From the NCBI GenBank assembly GCA_041490445.1, contig JBGPTF010000013.1, forward strand, positions 56,509-120,508: a stretch of DNA of 64,000 nucleotides. The letters run 5' to 3'. The notes under the pieces were generated by a model, which did no database searches, was not told the DNA's origin, and saw nothing but the letters and a program-made list of their open reading frames with translations. This document shows, piece after piece, positions 42,312 through 51,211 of the stretch (positions within the stretch are counted from its first letter, which is position 1; each line of letters starts with the position of its first letter). Source of the stretch: JBGPTF01 sp041490445. GTDB taxonomy: Bacteria; Acidobacteriota; Terriglobia; Acidiferrales; UBA7541. Position numbers and translations under genes: made by a program.

Positions 42312-42912
42312 CGTACCTCCTCGCAATCACAGCCCCGAAAACAATGTGCAGCCCGCCGAATCCCGCCGCCAGAAAAGCGTCGCCCCAGCCGACGGGACTG
42401 AACAGCGCCACCGCGCCCAGCACGACGAAGCACAGCCCCAGCAGCGGCACGATCCGGATCGAAAACGCCCCGCCCGTCATCACGCCCGTGCCGTAGAGCA
42501 GCAACCACATGCCGGGAATTGCCGCCGCCAGGCCCGCGCGATAGAAGGCAATCGTCAGAAGTGCGCCGACGAAAAGCGGCGGCGTGAAACTCAGCGCGAA
42601 TTTTCTTCCCGGCCCGGAAAACAGCGGAACACCGGCGGCGCGCGACTTCGTGAACATCGTCCACGCGGCGATGCCTGCGGCGACGGTCGCTTCGCCTAGC
42701 CAGGTCAACAGCCAAGCCTCGACGCTCGTCTGGCGAGACGCCACTGCAGCCGCGCCGAGCGCCGTAATACCCATCGCCACACCGCCCCATCCGGGCACAG
42801 CCGTGAACGACGCGGCGCGCTCCATGGTTTCGCGGATGTAGCGCAGGTTGTCGCGGGCGCGGTCGTCGAGCGCAATCGGCTCGCGGCGCGGTGTGGGGTC
42901 CGGGGAAAGCAT
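42304..42912 (-). CDS. Membrane protein paired with winged-helix regulator
   Basis: 202 residues from the ATG at 42912. A short cytoplasmic head with RARDNLRYIRETMERAASFT is followed by about six membrane helices, the last ending IVFGAVIARRYGG. The head-helix motif preceding TAVPGWGGVAMG is typical of a membrane family found next to HTH_27 regulators; function is unknown. Overlaps the regulator gene, so both are translated together. The motif-like element at 42949-42965 sits in its promoter region. Confidence 0.75.
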   Translation of the reverse strand: MLSPDPTPRREPIALDDRARDNLRYIRETMERAASFTAVPGWGGVAMGITALGAAAVASRQTSVEAWLLTWLGEATVAAGIAAWTMFTKSRAAGVPLFSGPGRKFALSFTPPLFVGALLTIAFYRAGLAAAIPGMWLLLYGTGVMTGGAFSIRIVPLLGLCFVVLGAVALFSPVGWGDAFLAAGFGGLHIVFGAVIARRYGG

Positions 42913-42948
42913 GCACAAACCTAGCGCAGGGAACTCCACTTGTCAAGT

Positions 42949-42965
42949 ACTTTGTATTGTAAAGT
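42949..42965 (+). promoter_or_regulatory. Putative operator of the membrane protein-regulator operon
   Basis: ACTTTGTATTGTAAAGT has 5-base inverted arms ACTTT/AAAGT around a 7-base centre and lies about 37 bases before the first gene of the operon. It is a plausible autoregulation site for the winged-helix protein. Confidence 0.45.
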
Positions 42966-43028
42966 TTAAGCAAGGACTCATCGCCGCATTCCTGGTTCGC
43001 TGGGGGAATGCCCTCGCCGAAGGAAATC

Positions 43029-43781
43029 CTAGCCGGCTCGCCTCGGGTAGCGGCCCAGCAGCCCGTTCCAGCGGACGCGCACCAGGTCCAGAAACATCTG
43101 CACGCTGTCGCGCAGCATGTGAACTCGTGTCGCCGGGTCGTGCGCCCACCGTACGGGAACTTCCACGGTGCGCAGGCCGTGCCGCTTGGCGAGAAAAAGG
43201 ATCTCGGCATCGAAGCCAAAACCTTCGGTTCGCTGCTGCTCGAAAACAATCCTCGCGCGCTCGCGCACAAATGCTTTGAAGCCACACTGCGTATCCTGAA
43301 ACGGAAGCCCGGTCAGCAATTTCACCAGCAAGTTGAAGATGTTTCCCGCCAGCTCGCGCCAGGGAGACTCATGGACGGCGATCAAGCTGCGGTCCACTGC
43401 CCGCGAGCCGATGGCCACATCCGCGCCGCGCAGCGCCGCAAGTAGTTTCTCCGTCTCTTCGATCGGCGCGGAAAGATCGGCGTCCGTGAAAAGCGCGATC
43501 CGCCCTCTCGCTTCCTGCATGCCGTGGCGGACGCTGAATCCCTTGCCGCGGTTCCGCCCGTTCGAGACCAGCCGCAAGTGCGGCAAATCGCGTTTCCAGG
43601 AATCCACGACGCCCTCGGTTCCGTCCGTCGAGCCGTCATCCACCACAATCACTTCGGCCTGTTCCGGCGTAATCCCGCGCTTCTTACAATAGTCGCGGAT
43701 GCTGGCAAACGTTTTGGGGAGGCGCAGTTCTTCGTTGTAGGCGGGGATAATGATGGAAAGCTCGAGCGGGGGAATGTTCAT
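43029..43781 (-). CDS. Family 2 glycosyltransferase (dolichyl/undecaprenyl-phosphate glucosyltransferase-like)
   Basis: 250 residues from the ATG at 43781, which overlaps the pcm stop (ATGA). GT-A fold: LSIIIPAYNEELRLPKT, VIVVDDGSTDGT, RNRGKGFSVRHGM and the DxD-like FTDADLSAP. The late segment FQDTQCGFKAF and RTEGFGFDAEILFLAKRHG is characteristic of DPG/DPM-synthase-like enzymes, which load a sugar on a polyprenyl phosphate at the cytoplasmic face. No C-terminal membrane helices are visible. Third gene of a tricorn protease-pcm-GT run. Confidence 0.9.
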   Translation of the reverse strand: MNIPPLELSIIIPAYNEELRLPKTFASIRDYCKKRGITPEQAEVIVVDDGSTDGTEGVVDSWKRDLPHLRLVSNGRNRGKGFSVRHGMQEARGRIALFTDADLSAPIEETEKLLAALRGADVAIGSRAVDRSLIAVHESPWRELAGNIFNLLVKLLTGLPFQDTQCGFKAFVRERARIVFEQQRTEGFGFDAEILFLAKRHGLRTVEVPVRWAHDPATRVHMLRDSVQMFLDLVRVRWNGLLGRYPRRAG

Positions 43782-44470
43782 CGGGCCAGCGGATCGCGCC
43801 AGCCGTAGCGGCCGACGAGCGGGACGAATCGGCAATCGTAAAGTATTTCCTGCGTGGTCTTGCCCTCGCGTTTCGTCAGCCGGCGCAGTTCCTGCATTTC
43901 CGGTGTGCCTACGGGGATCACCAGCCTCCCGCCTTCCGTCAGTTGGCCCACCAAAGGCGGCGGCACGGCGGGCGCTGCCGCAGTGACGAGAATCGCTTCA
44001 AACGGCGCCGCCTCCGGCCAGCCAAGCGTGCCGTCTCCCGCGCGGACCTGCACGTTCGCATATCCCAACCGGGCAAGCCGCGCGCGCGCTGCAACCGCCA
44101 GAGCTTCGTGCGCTTCGATGGTGAAAACCTCGCGCGCGACCCGCGAAAGCACCGCCGCCTGATACCCGCAGCCGGTGCCGATCTCGAGCGCGCGCTCGGA
44201 GCCGGTAAGTTGCAGCGCCGCGGCCATCGCCGCCACCATGAACGGCTGCGAAATGGTCTGCCCTTCGCCAATCGGCAGCGGCTGATCCATGTAGGCCTGC
44301 GCGACCATCTCCGGCGGGACAAACTCGTGCCGCGGCACGCTGAGCATAGCCTCCAATACGCGCGCATCGGTGATGCCGCGTTCCCGGATCTGCTCTTCGA
44401 CCATCTCGCGCCGCCGCGCTGCAAAATCCACGGCGGCCGAGCGGCCTCCGCCGGTGCCGTTTGTTTCCAT
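43778..44470 (-). CDS. pcm: Protein-L-isoaspartate O-methyltransferase
   Basis: 230 residues from the ATG at 44470 (an in-frame start at 44500 would overlap the upstream gene). It methylates isoaspartyl residues for protein repair. Motifs: REMVEEQIRERGITD, SVPRHEFVPPE, the active-site loop GEGQTISQPFMVA, SAM motif ALEIGTGCGYQAAVLS and GRLVIPVG. Follows the protease gene by ten bases and overlaps the glycosyltransferase gene. Confidence 0.94.
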   Translation of the reverse strand: METNGTGGGRSAAVDFAARRREMVEEQIRERGITDARVLEAMLSVPRHEFVPPEMVAQAYMDQPLPIGEGQTISQPFMVAAMAAALQLTGSERALEIGTGCGYQAAVLSRVAREVFTIEAHEALAVAARARLARLGYANVQVRAGDGTLGWPEAAPFEAILVTAAAPAVPPPLVGQLTEGGRLVIPVGTPEMQELRRLTKREGKTTQEILYDCRFVPLVGRYGWRDPLAR

Positions 44471-44480
44471 GGCTCGCGTT

Positions 44481-47400
44481 CTATTTGGGTTGTGCGTCAA
44501 TCTGCTTCAGCAACTCGCGCACCGCCACATCGAGCTGTGAGTCCTTGCCCGTATAGCTTTCCCCAATCGGCCGGACGACGGGCACATCCACCGGCCGCGG
44601 GTGAAACTCCATCGGCGAGCCGTCAGCCGCGGTGATCTTGATGAACGGCAGCCGCAGGAACGAGCCGTCAATCAGCGGCGTGCCCGACGTGTAGATAATC
44701 CAGCCCGCGGTCGGCTCGCCCACTACTTTGCCAAGATGGAGCGAGCGGTAGCCCTCGGTAAAGTCTTCCGCGTCCGACAGCGAGTGCTGGTTCGTCACCA
44801 GGATCGTGGGCAGCTCCAGCGCGCGCTGGCCGAGTTGTGTGCGCGCGGGGAACGATGAAGAGCCGCGCGGCGTCATCGTCAAGTATCCGCGCCGGGCCAG
44901 CACGTCAATCGCATACACGTTGACGAACCCGCCGTTGTTGTTCCGCACGTCGATCACCACGCCCTGTTTCGACTGGTTCTGCGCGTCCAGGTCGAGAAAG
45001 AGCTGTTCCAGGGCAGCCGGAGACATGTTGGTCATGTGGACGTATCCGAGCCGGCCATTGCTGGCCTTCTCGACATACGCCCGGCGCTCCTCCACCCATT
45101 CCCGGTAGCGCAGCTCTTTTTCCGCCCCGCTCGTCACGGGTTTCACCGCGACGTCGCGTGCGTTGCTCCCATCCGCCGCGGAATAAATCTTCAAGACGAT
45201 TCGTTTGCCGATCGTGTGGTCCAGCAGCGCGTCGAGGTTTACCGGTGGCGCCACCGGCGCGCCATCCACGGCGAGCAGATAGTCTCCCGCGTGGATCTCC
45301 TTCGCGAGATCGGCCGGGCCGAGCGGGACCACGTGGGAAATGCGAAGCCGGCCGTTGGCTTCGTATTCGTGGCGATCGAAGTCCACGCCCAGCCGTCCCG
45401 TGGCCGTGTCGTCACCGCCACCGGGTGGCCCGGAAATGCCGAGATGCGAAGCATTCAGCTCGCCCACCATCAGTGAAATCAGGCGGCGGACTTCGTCCGG
45501 CGTTGCGGCGGCGGCCACCCGCGGAGCGTACTCGGCATGAACGGCGTTCCAATCCGCACCATTGAAATTCGGATCAAAGAAGTTGTCCCGCAGGTCGCGC
45601 CAGGCCTGTTCGAACATTTCCATCTTCTCGTGGGCGAAATCTACGTCCATCTCCGCGCTGACGCCGATCATCCGTGCCTGGCGCGATTCGACCGATATCG
45701 CGTGGATCGTCCCGCCCTCGAGATAGAACACTTCCTTGCCGTCGGGCGAGAACTGCGCGTTCGATTTCGGCGCCGGCGTCGAAGTCAATTGCCGCGCCAC
45801 CGCCGGCTCTTTTGCCAGATCGTCGAGCGAGTAGACGTACAGGTTTTCCTGCCCGGCAGCTTCCGCACTGACGAGCAGCCACTTGCCGTCGCGGCTGATG
45901 GTCTGCTCGTTCACGTCCAGGCCGATCGGCAGCAGGCTCAGCCGGCGGCGGATTCCCTCGAAATCAATCTCGACTGACTTTGCCGGCTTCTTTTCCCCTG
46001 CGGTCGCTTGCGCCGCGGACTTCGCTTCGCCGCTGGCGCCGGGAGCGGAATTCTCAGCCGGCGGTGTGGGCCGCGGCGCCTCCGGCTTGAACAAATCGCG
46101 GAACTCATCTTCGCGGAATTTCGGGGCGTGCGGGATCAGGTCCACGCGCGCCACCTGGCCCGCTTCCGTTCTCTGTCCCGTGTCGAACAGCAGATAGGCC
46201 CCGCTGGGGCTCCAGGAGAGAACGCCGCTGAACACATTACCCAGGAAGCTGGCCGGCTGAGAATCGCCGCCCGCCGCCGCGACCACGAACGCATTGCGGA
46301 ATCCCAGCGCGGTCACCTGCATATACGCGATCCAGCGGCCGTCCGGCGACCACGCAAAGGGTCGGGGCGCACCGAAGGGCGGGCGATCGAAATGCCCGGT
46401 GGCCAGCACGCGCTCTTGCTTCGAGGCGAGATCGAGGGCGACCAGTTCCTGCCCATCCCGCTCGAACGCGATTTGCTTGCCGTCCGGCGAAAATTGCGGC
46501 CGCGCGACGGCTCTGGCGCCTGTCGTCAGCTGCATCTCGGGGCCACTCGGAAAATCGTAGAGAAAAAGAGCGCTCGTGCCGCTGCGGTCGGAGACATAGG
46601 CCAGCTTCAGACTGTCGGGCGACCACGTGATCTCCGATTCCGCTGCCGCGGGCGTGAACGTGACGCGCGCCGCCTCGCCGCCCTCCTTTGCCGCGGCGGC
46701 GAAAACTTCTCCGTGCACGACAAAAGCGATCTTCTTCCCATCCGGCGAGAGCGCCAGTTCCTGAAAGTGATTGCTGAGTTGCAAATGCTCGACGGCGGGG
46801 CCGGCGGGCGCGCCCACGCGCGTAATCGAAACCGGCGAAGCTTTCCCGCTGCGCGTATCCAGTTTCCAGATTCCAAAATCGCGCTCGAAGACGATCGTGC
46901 GCCCATCCGGCGTGATCGAAGGCCACAGAACGCGCCCATCGCGGAACGGCGTCACCTGTCGCGGCGATCCCCCGATCGGCTGCATCCAGATGTTCTGCGC
47001 CTCGCTGCGGTCACTGACGTAGTAGAGCGAACGGCCATCGCCGCTCCACATCGGCCAGAGCGACTTCGCGCCTGAGTCGCTCACTTGCTGGTAGCTCGGC
47101 GGGTTCGTGTCCTGCAGCAGCCAGATTTCCGCCTCGTCGAGATGGCTGTGCCCCTTGCGCCACCATTGCGCCGAAGCGATGCTCCGCCCGGCGAACGCCA
47201 CTCGCGAACCGTCGGGTGACGGCGCGGATTCGAACTCGTTCGCATAGACGTCTGCGCTCACCGCCATGGGCGTGCCGCCGCCCGCGTGGACGCGATAAAT
47301 GTCGTTCATGTAGGAAAGATCGTGGCTCCCCGACGAAAAATAGATCCACTGGCCGTCGCGCGACCAGCCGTCCAGCTTGTCGTCAGAGGAATCGTAGGTC

Positions 47401-47765
47401 AGTCGCCGCACATCGCCGGTCGCAAGCGTCAGCACGTAAATGTTCTCGTGGCCGTCTCGCGTGGATCCAAATGCCAGCCGGCTGCCGTCCGGCGAATACA
47501 GGGGCCTGGTTTCCGTCACCGGATCGGAAATCAACAGCCGCGCCTCTCCACCCGAGGACGGCACGGTCCAGATGTCGCCTCCGCTCACGAACGCGATTGT
47601 CGAGCCGTCCGGAGAAATCCCTGGCTCGCTGAACGCAGGCTGGTGCGCCATCGTCTCGCTCGCCGCTGCCGCGGAGCGCGAAAACGAATTGGCCGCGAGC
47701 CAGGCCGCCAGCACACAGCCAACGACAAGAATCAGCCCGCGAAGAAGCTTGGGAATACGGATCAT
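44481..47765 (-). CDS. Tricorn-type S41 protease, exported
   Basis: 1094 residues. N-terminal signal (hydrophobic stretch GLILVVGCVLAAWLA), then two beta-propeller regions made of PD40/TolB-like repeats (about 40-330 and 340-700, for example SPDGSTIAFVSGGDIW, SPDGSRLAFGSTRDG), a helical C1 domain (about 715-770), a PDZ domain (about 780-870) and the S41 serine peptidase core. The nucleophile Ser lies in NQHSLSDAEDF. Tricorn-type proteases degrade peptides to small products. A signal peptide suggests periplasmic action here, unlike the cytosolic archaeal enzyme. First gene before pcm and the glycosyltransferase. Confidence 0.92.
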   Translation of the reverse strand: MIRIPKLLRGLILVVGCVLAAWLAANSFSRSAAAASETMAHQPAFSEPGISPDGSTIAFVSGGDIWTVPSSGGEARLLISDPVTETRPLYSPDGSRLAFGSTRDGHENIYVLTLATGDVRRLTYDSSDDKLDGWSRDGQWIYFSSGSHDLSYMNDIYRVHAGGGTPMAVSADVYANEFESAPSPDGSRVAFAGRSIASAQWWRKGHSHLDEAEIWLLQDTNPPSYQQVSDSGAKSLWPMWSGDGRSLYYVSDRSEAQNIWMQPIGGSPRQVTPFRDGRVLWPSITPDGRTIVFERDFGIWKLDTRSGKASPVSITRVGAPAGPAVEHLQLSNHFQELALSPDGKKIAFVVHGEVFAAAAKEGGEAARVTFTPAAAESEITWSPDSLKLAYVSDRSGTSALFLYDFPSGPEMQLTTGARAVARPQFSPDGKQIAFERDGQELVALDLASKQERVLATGHFDRPPFGAPRPFAWSPDGRWIAYMQVTALGFRNAFVVAAAGGDSQPASFLGNVFSGVLSWSPSGAYLLFDTGQRTEAGQVARVDLIPHAPKFREDEFRDLFKPEAPRPTPPAENSAPGASGEAKSAAQATAGEKKPAKSVEIDFEGIRRRLSLLPIGLDVNEQTISRDGKWLLVSAEAAGQENLYVYSLDDLAKEPAVARQLTSTPAPKSNAQFSPDGKEVFYLEGGTIHAISVESRQARMIGVSAEMDVDFAHEKMEMFEQAWRDLRDNFFDPNFNGADWNAVHAEYAPRVAAAATPDEVRRLISLMVGELNASHLGISGPPGGGDDTATGRLGVDFDRHEYEANGRLRISHVVPLGPADLAKEIHAGDYLLAVDGAPVAPPVNLDALLDHTIGKRIVLKIYSAADGSNARDVAVKPVTSGAEKELRYREWVEERRAYVEKASNGRLGYVHMTNMSPAALEQLFLDLDAQNQSKQGVVIDVRNNNGGFVNVYAIDVLARRGYLTMTPRGSSSFPARTQLGQRALELPTILVTNQHSLSDAEDFTEGYRSLHLGKVVGEPTAGWIIYTSGTPLIDGSFLRLPFIKITAADGSPMEFHPRPVDVPVVRPIGESYTGKDSQLDVAVRELLKQIDAQPK

Positions 47766-47853
47766 TCGGGCGCTCCTCTCGCCCTCCGGAAGTAAGAAGG
47801 CGACGGCGAACCTTCGCAGGGAGGGTCAAACGCGGCGGAATTATAGCACCGGC

Positions 47854-49029
47854 TCAAGCAGGCTGGAGATGGCGTTCCCAGGCGCGCGTTGCCAGGATTT
47901 CTTCCATCTGCGCCAGCGCGAAATCAATCTCTTCGTCACGATTGTAAAAATGCGGTGACAGGCGGACGCCCGCCGCCGGGCGGTAGTCCACCAGAATTTC
48001 GCGCGCCAGCAATTCGCGCGTCACTTCCTTCGCGTGCGGGCAATCGATCGAAATCGTCCCCCCGCGTTCGGCGGATTTCCGCGGCGAGTTCACGCGCCAG
48101 CCGCGGGCCAGCGCGCCTTCGATCAGCCGCTCGGTCTGCCGCTGCGATTTCGCGCGGATGCGCTCCACGCTTGCCTTCGCGACGATGTCGAGCCCCGGCT
48201 GGCAGGCGTGCAATGCGGGAATATGAGGCGTTCCATTCAGAAAGCGGAAGGAATCCGAGCGTGGGTCGAGCGCGCCCACTTCGAAATTGAACGGCCGCTG
48301 GTGCGCCAGCCACCCGGTGATCGCCGGCCGCAGCGTCTTGCGCAAGTCCTCGCGGACGTAGAGGTAGGCCACCCCCGGGCCGCCGCACAGCCATTTCAGC
48401 ACGCCGCCCACGGCGAAATCCGTCTGGAGCGCGCGCACGTCCAGCGGCACCGTCCCGGCGGCCTGAAACGCGTCGAGAATCACCATCGCGCCTACTTTGT
48501 GCGCGCGCTCGATGATGGCGCGCGCGTCCACGATTGCAGCGCTGCGGAATAGAACGTACGAGATCGGCACGAGCAGCGTGGTCTCGTCGATCGCCGCGAG
48601 CAATTTCTCCAGCGGCGCATGAATGCCGTCTTCGCTCTTCATCATCTCGACGCGCGCCCCGCGCCGCCGCTGCTCCATGTAAAAATAAATGATGGACGGA
48701 AATTCCAGATCCACCATCACCACTTTGTTGCGCGGCCCCGAATAGTCGAAGCACGACGAGATGACGGCCTGCGTCAGCGTCACGTTCTGGTGCAGCGAGA
48801 TTTCGCCGGGCGCCGCGCCGATCAGCGCGCCGGCCTTGTCGCCCACCTTCACGGCCATTTCCCACCAGCCTTCTTCCCAGGCGCGCACCCCGCGCGTGTC
48901 CCACGCTTCGGCGTAGGCATGCAGGCTGTCGTAGACCCCGCGCGGCATCGCTCCCAGCGAATTCGAGATCATGTAGGTCGTCCGTTCGAGGATGGGAAAA
49001 TCTTCACGCCACTTCAGCAGCTCATCCAT
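47854..49029 (-). CDS. Class V aminotransferase-fold PLP enzyme, kynureninase-like
   Basis: 391 residues from the ATG at 49029, which overlaps the stop of the permease gene by eight bases. PLP-enzyme fold I: the Schiff-base Lys is in FAVGGVLKWLCGGPGVAYLY, the cofactor Asp in VILDAFQAAGTVPL. The N-terminal MDELLKWREDFPILERTTYM and NGTPHIPALHACQPGLDIV suit the kynureninase/cysteine-desulfurase-like group. A kynureninase function would fit the co-transcribed amino-acid permease, but kynureninase-specific residues were not checked; other beta-lyase activities are possible. Confidence 0.8.
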   Translation of the reverse strand: MDELLKWREDFPILERTTYMISNSLGAMPRGVYDSLHAYAEAWDTRGVRAWEEGWWEMAVKVGDKAGALIGAAPGEISLHQNVTLTQAVISSCFDYSGPRNKVVMVDLEFPSIIYFYMEQRRRGARVEMMKSEDGIHAPLEKLLAAIDETTLLVPISYVLFRSAAIVDARAIIERAHKVGAMVILDAFQAAGTVPLDVRALQTDFAVGGVLKWLCGGPGVAYLYVREDLRKTLRPAITGWLAHQRPFNFEVGALDPRSDSFRFLNGTPHIPALHACQPGLDIVAKASVERIRAKSQRQTERLIEGALARGWRVNSPRKSAERGGTISIDCPHAKEVTRELLAREILVDYRPAAGVRLSPHFYNRDEEIDFALAQMEEILATRAWERHLQPA

Positions 49030-50440
49030 CTGTTTTCTCCACCGCGGGCTTCGCGCCACACGCCCGCTTCCAGACAAAGTAACACAGCGTCACGAACGCG
49101 AGCCACGGCAAACCCGCTTCGAGCGTAATGCGCATCCCGGAAATCCACCACGTCGAAAGCAAGACCGCCAGCAAGGCCGCGAAACCCGCCAGCGATGACC
49201 ACGGCCCCGGCGGCGCGAAGCGCATCGGCAGCACGCGGCCGGTTCCCGCGGCGTAGCGCCGGCGAAACGCGATGTGCGTCGCGAAGATCATGATCCACAC
49301 GAACAGGCCGCCGAAAAACGCCGCGCCGAGCATGTAGAGATACGCCGTCTCCGCGTAGCGCAGATCGAGAAGGAGCGCCGCCACCATCCCGACGCTCGAC
49401 GCCAGCAGCGCAAAGAGCGGCACGCCGTTCTTGCTCAGTTCGCCGAGCGCCCGCGGCGCGTAGCCACCGCGCGCCAGCGAAAACAGCATTCGCGTGGTGA
49501 GATACAAATTGCTGTTGACGCTCGAGAGCGCCGCCGTCAGCACCACAAAATTCATCACCATCGCCGCGGCGGGAATCCCCGCGCTCTCGAACACGCGCAC
49601 GAACGGGCTTTGCGTCAGGCCCGCCTCCGTCCACGGCATCACGGCGACCAGGATCGTCATGCCGCCGATGTAGAAGATGGCCAGCCGCGCCAGCGTCCAG
49701 CGCATCGCCCGCGGCACCGCGACTTCCGGATGGGTAGCTTCCCCCGACGTCACCGCCACAATTTCGATGCCGAGAAAACTGAAAATCGCCATCGCCACGC
49801 CGAGGCCCACGCCTGCCCACCCGTGGGGCAGAAAACCGCCGTGCGCGGTGAAATGCCGCAGCCCGATCGGCTGAAAACCCACGCCGGCGAGCAGCGCTCC
49901 GCCGAGAACCAGGAACGCCGTGATCGTCACCACCTTGATCAGCGCGAACCAGTATTCGAACGTGCCGAAGCTGCCCACGCTGCGCGCATTCATGTAGATC
50001 AGCGAAATTGAAAATGCCGCAATCCAGATCCACGACGGCACCTGCGGGAACCAGAAGCGGCAGTAAATCGAAGCCGCCACCATTTCGCTGCCGATGGCCA
50101 CCACCTGCGCGAGCCAGTAGGAGTAGCGCATCGCGAAGCCGGCCCACGGGTTCAGATACAGCTCCGCGTGGACGCCGAACGAGCCCGCCACCGGATGCAC
50201 CACCGTCATTTCGGCGAGCGCCCACATCAGCGCGAGCGCGATCACGGCCCCTGCTGCGTAGCTCAGAATCACGGCCGGCCCTGCAAGATGCACCGAAACC
50301 GCGCTGCCGAGAAACAGTCCGGTGCCGATCGCACCGCCCAGCGCGATCATCGAAATCTGCCGCGAGCTGAGCTGGCGCTTTAGCCCCGCTTCGCGTTCGG
50401 CGACAGCCGTATCCATCCCCTGATTTTGCGTGGTGGGCAT
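49022..50440 (-). CDS. Amino acid permease, APC superfamily
   Basis: 472 residues with about twelve membrane helices. The first helix contains SMIALGGAIGTGLFLGSAVS, the substrate-binding GxGxG-type turn of AAT-family permeases (AroP/GabP/LysP group), followed by GPAVILSYAAGAVIALALMW and ALAEMTVVHPVAGSFGVHAE. It should take up an amino acid with a proton; specificity is not visible. ATG at 50416 is an alternative start. Co-transcribed with the kynureninase-like gene, hinting at aromatic amino-acid use. Confidence 0.9.
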   Translation of the reverse strand: MPTTQNQGMDTAVAEREAGLKRQLSSRQISMIALGGAIGTGLFLGSAVSVHLAGPAVILSYAAGAVIALALMWALAEMTVVHPVAGSFGVHAELYLNPWAGFAMRYSYWLAQVVAIGSEMVAASIYCRFWFPQVPSWIWIAAFSISLIYMNARSVGSFGTFEYWFALIKVVTITAFLVLGGALLAGVGFQPIGLRHFTAHGGFLPHGWAGVGLGVAMAIFSFLGIEIVAVTSGEATHPEVAVPRAMRWTLARLAIFYIGGMTILVAVMPWTEAGLTQSPFVRVFESAGIPAAAMVMNFVVLTAALSSVNSNLYLTTRMLFSLARGGYAPRALGELSKNGVPLFALLASSVGMVAALLLDLRYAETAYLYMLGAAFFGGLFVWIMIFATHIAFRRRYAAGTGRVLPMRFAPPGPWSSLAGFAALLAVLLSTWWISGMRITLEAGLPWLAFVTLCYFVWKRACGAKPAVEKTDG

Positions 50441-50615
50441 TTCTGCAACGCGACCTGGCCCGCCATCCTAGCAGAATCCTTCGAGCGCGCCGAACCATTC
50501 GGTGCCATTCAGCGGCACTATGTCCTTGGCACGGTAGCGCAATTTGCGCCGCATCCCACGAATGGGCTACGATTCCGAAATCCGCGCTCGCCGGCGGATG
50601 TGTCCGGAGGCTGCC

Positions 50616-51185
50616 ATGAAAGCCCGTGCGTTCCTCATCGCCCTGTTTCTCTGCGCCACGCCTGCGCTGGGCCAGGCGCCTCCCGCGCCGCACTCCGCAC
50701 CCGCGCAGCTCCCAGCGGCCGCTCCCGCTGCTCCGGCAAAGATTGATCCAGCCAAGGAAGCCGGCATCAGGCGCTTGCTCGAACTGAGCGGCTCGTCAGC
50801 GCGCGCCCGGCAAAGCGTGGATCAAGTGATGGGGCAGTTGCGGCCGGCGCTCGCGCGGTCGTTGCCGGCCGGTGAACGCGGAAAAACAATTGCCGACGCG
50901 TTCCTCGAGAAGGTCGGCGCGCGGCTAAAACCGGAAACCCTCATCGATACGATGGTCCCCATCTATGACCGCTACTTCTCCGCCGAAGACATCAACGGAT
51001 TGGCTGAATTCTTCGCCTCGCCGCTGGGACAGCGCATGGTCGGCGTCATGCAGCAGGTTCAGGAGGAATCGTTCGCTGCCGGAAATTCGCTGGGCGAGAA
51101 GGTGATTCGCGACACCCTGCTCGAACTCGCGCAGACATATCCCGAGCTGAAGGAACTTGAATCGCCTTCCTCGGATCAGAAATAA
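50616..51185 (+). CDS. Exported DUF2059 protein
   Basis: 189 residues from the ATG at 50616, six bases after GGAGG. A signal peptide (ends at TPALGQAP) is followed by a Pro/Ala-rich linker and a helical DUF2059 domain: AGIRRLLELSGSSARARQSV, TMVPIYDRYFSAEDINGLAE and FFASPLGQRMVGVMQQV. The family is periplasmic and of unknown function. It is convergent with tamB. Confidence 0.85.
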   Translation: MKARAFLIALFLCATPALGQAPPAPHSAPAQLPAAAPAAPAKIDPAKEAGIRRLLELSGSSARARQSVDQVMGQLRPALARSLPAGERGKTIADAFLEKVGARLKPETLIDTMVPIYDRYFSAEDINGLAEFFASPLGQRMVGVMQQVQEESFAAGNSLGEKVIRDTLLELAQTYPELKELESPSSDQK

Positions 51186-51211
51186 CGCCGCGCGGAGGGA
51201 CGGCGAAGCCT

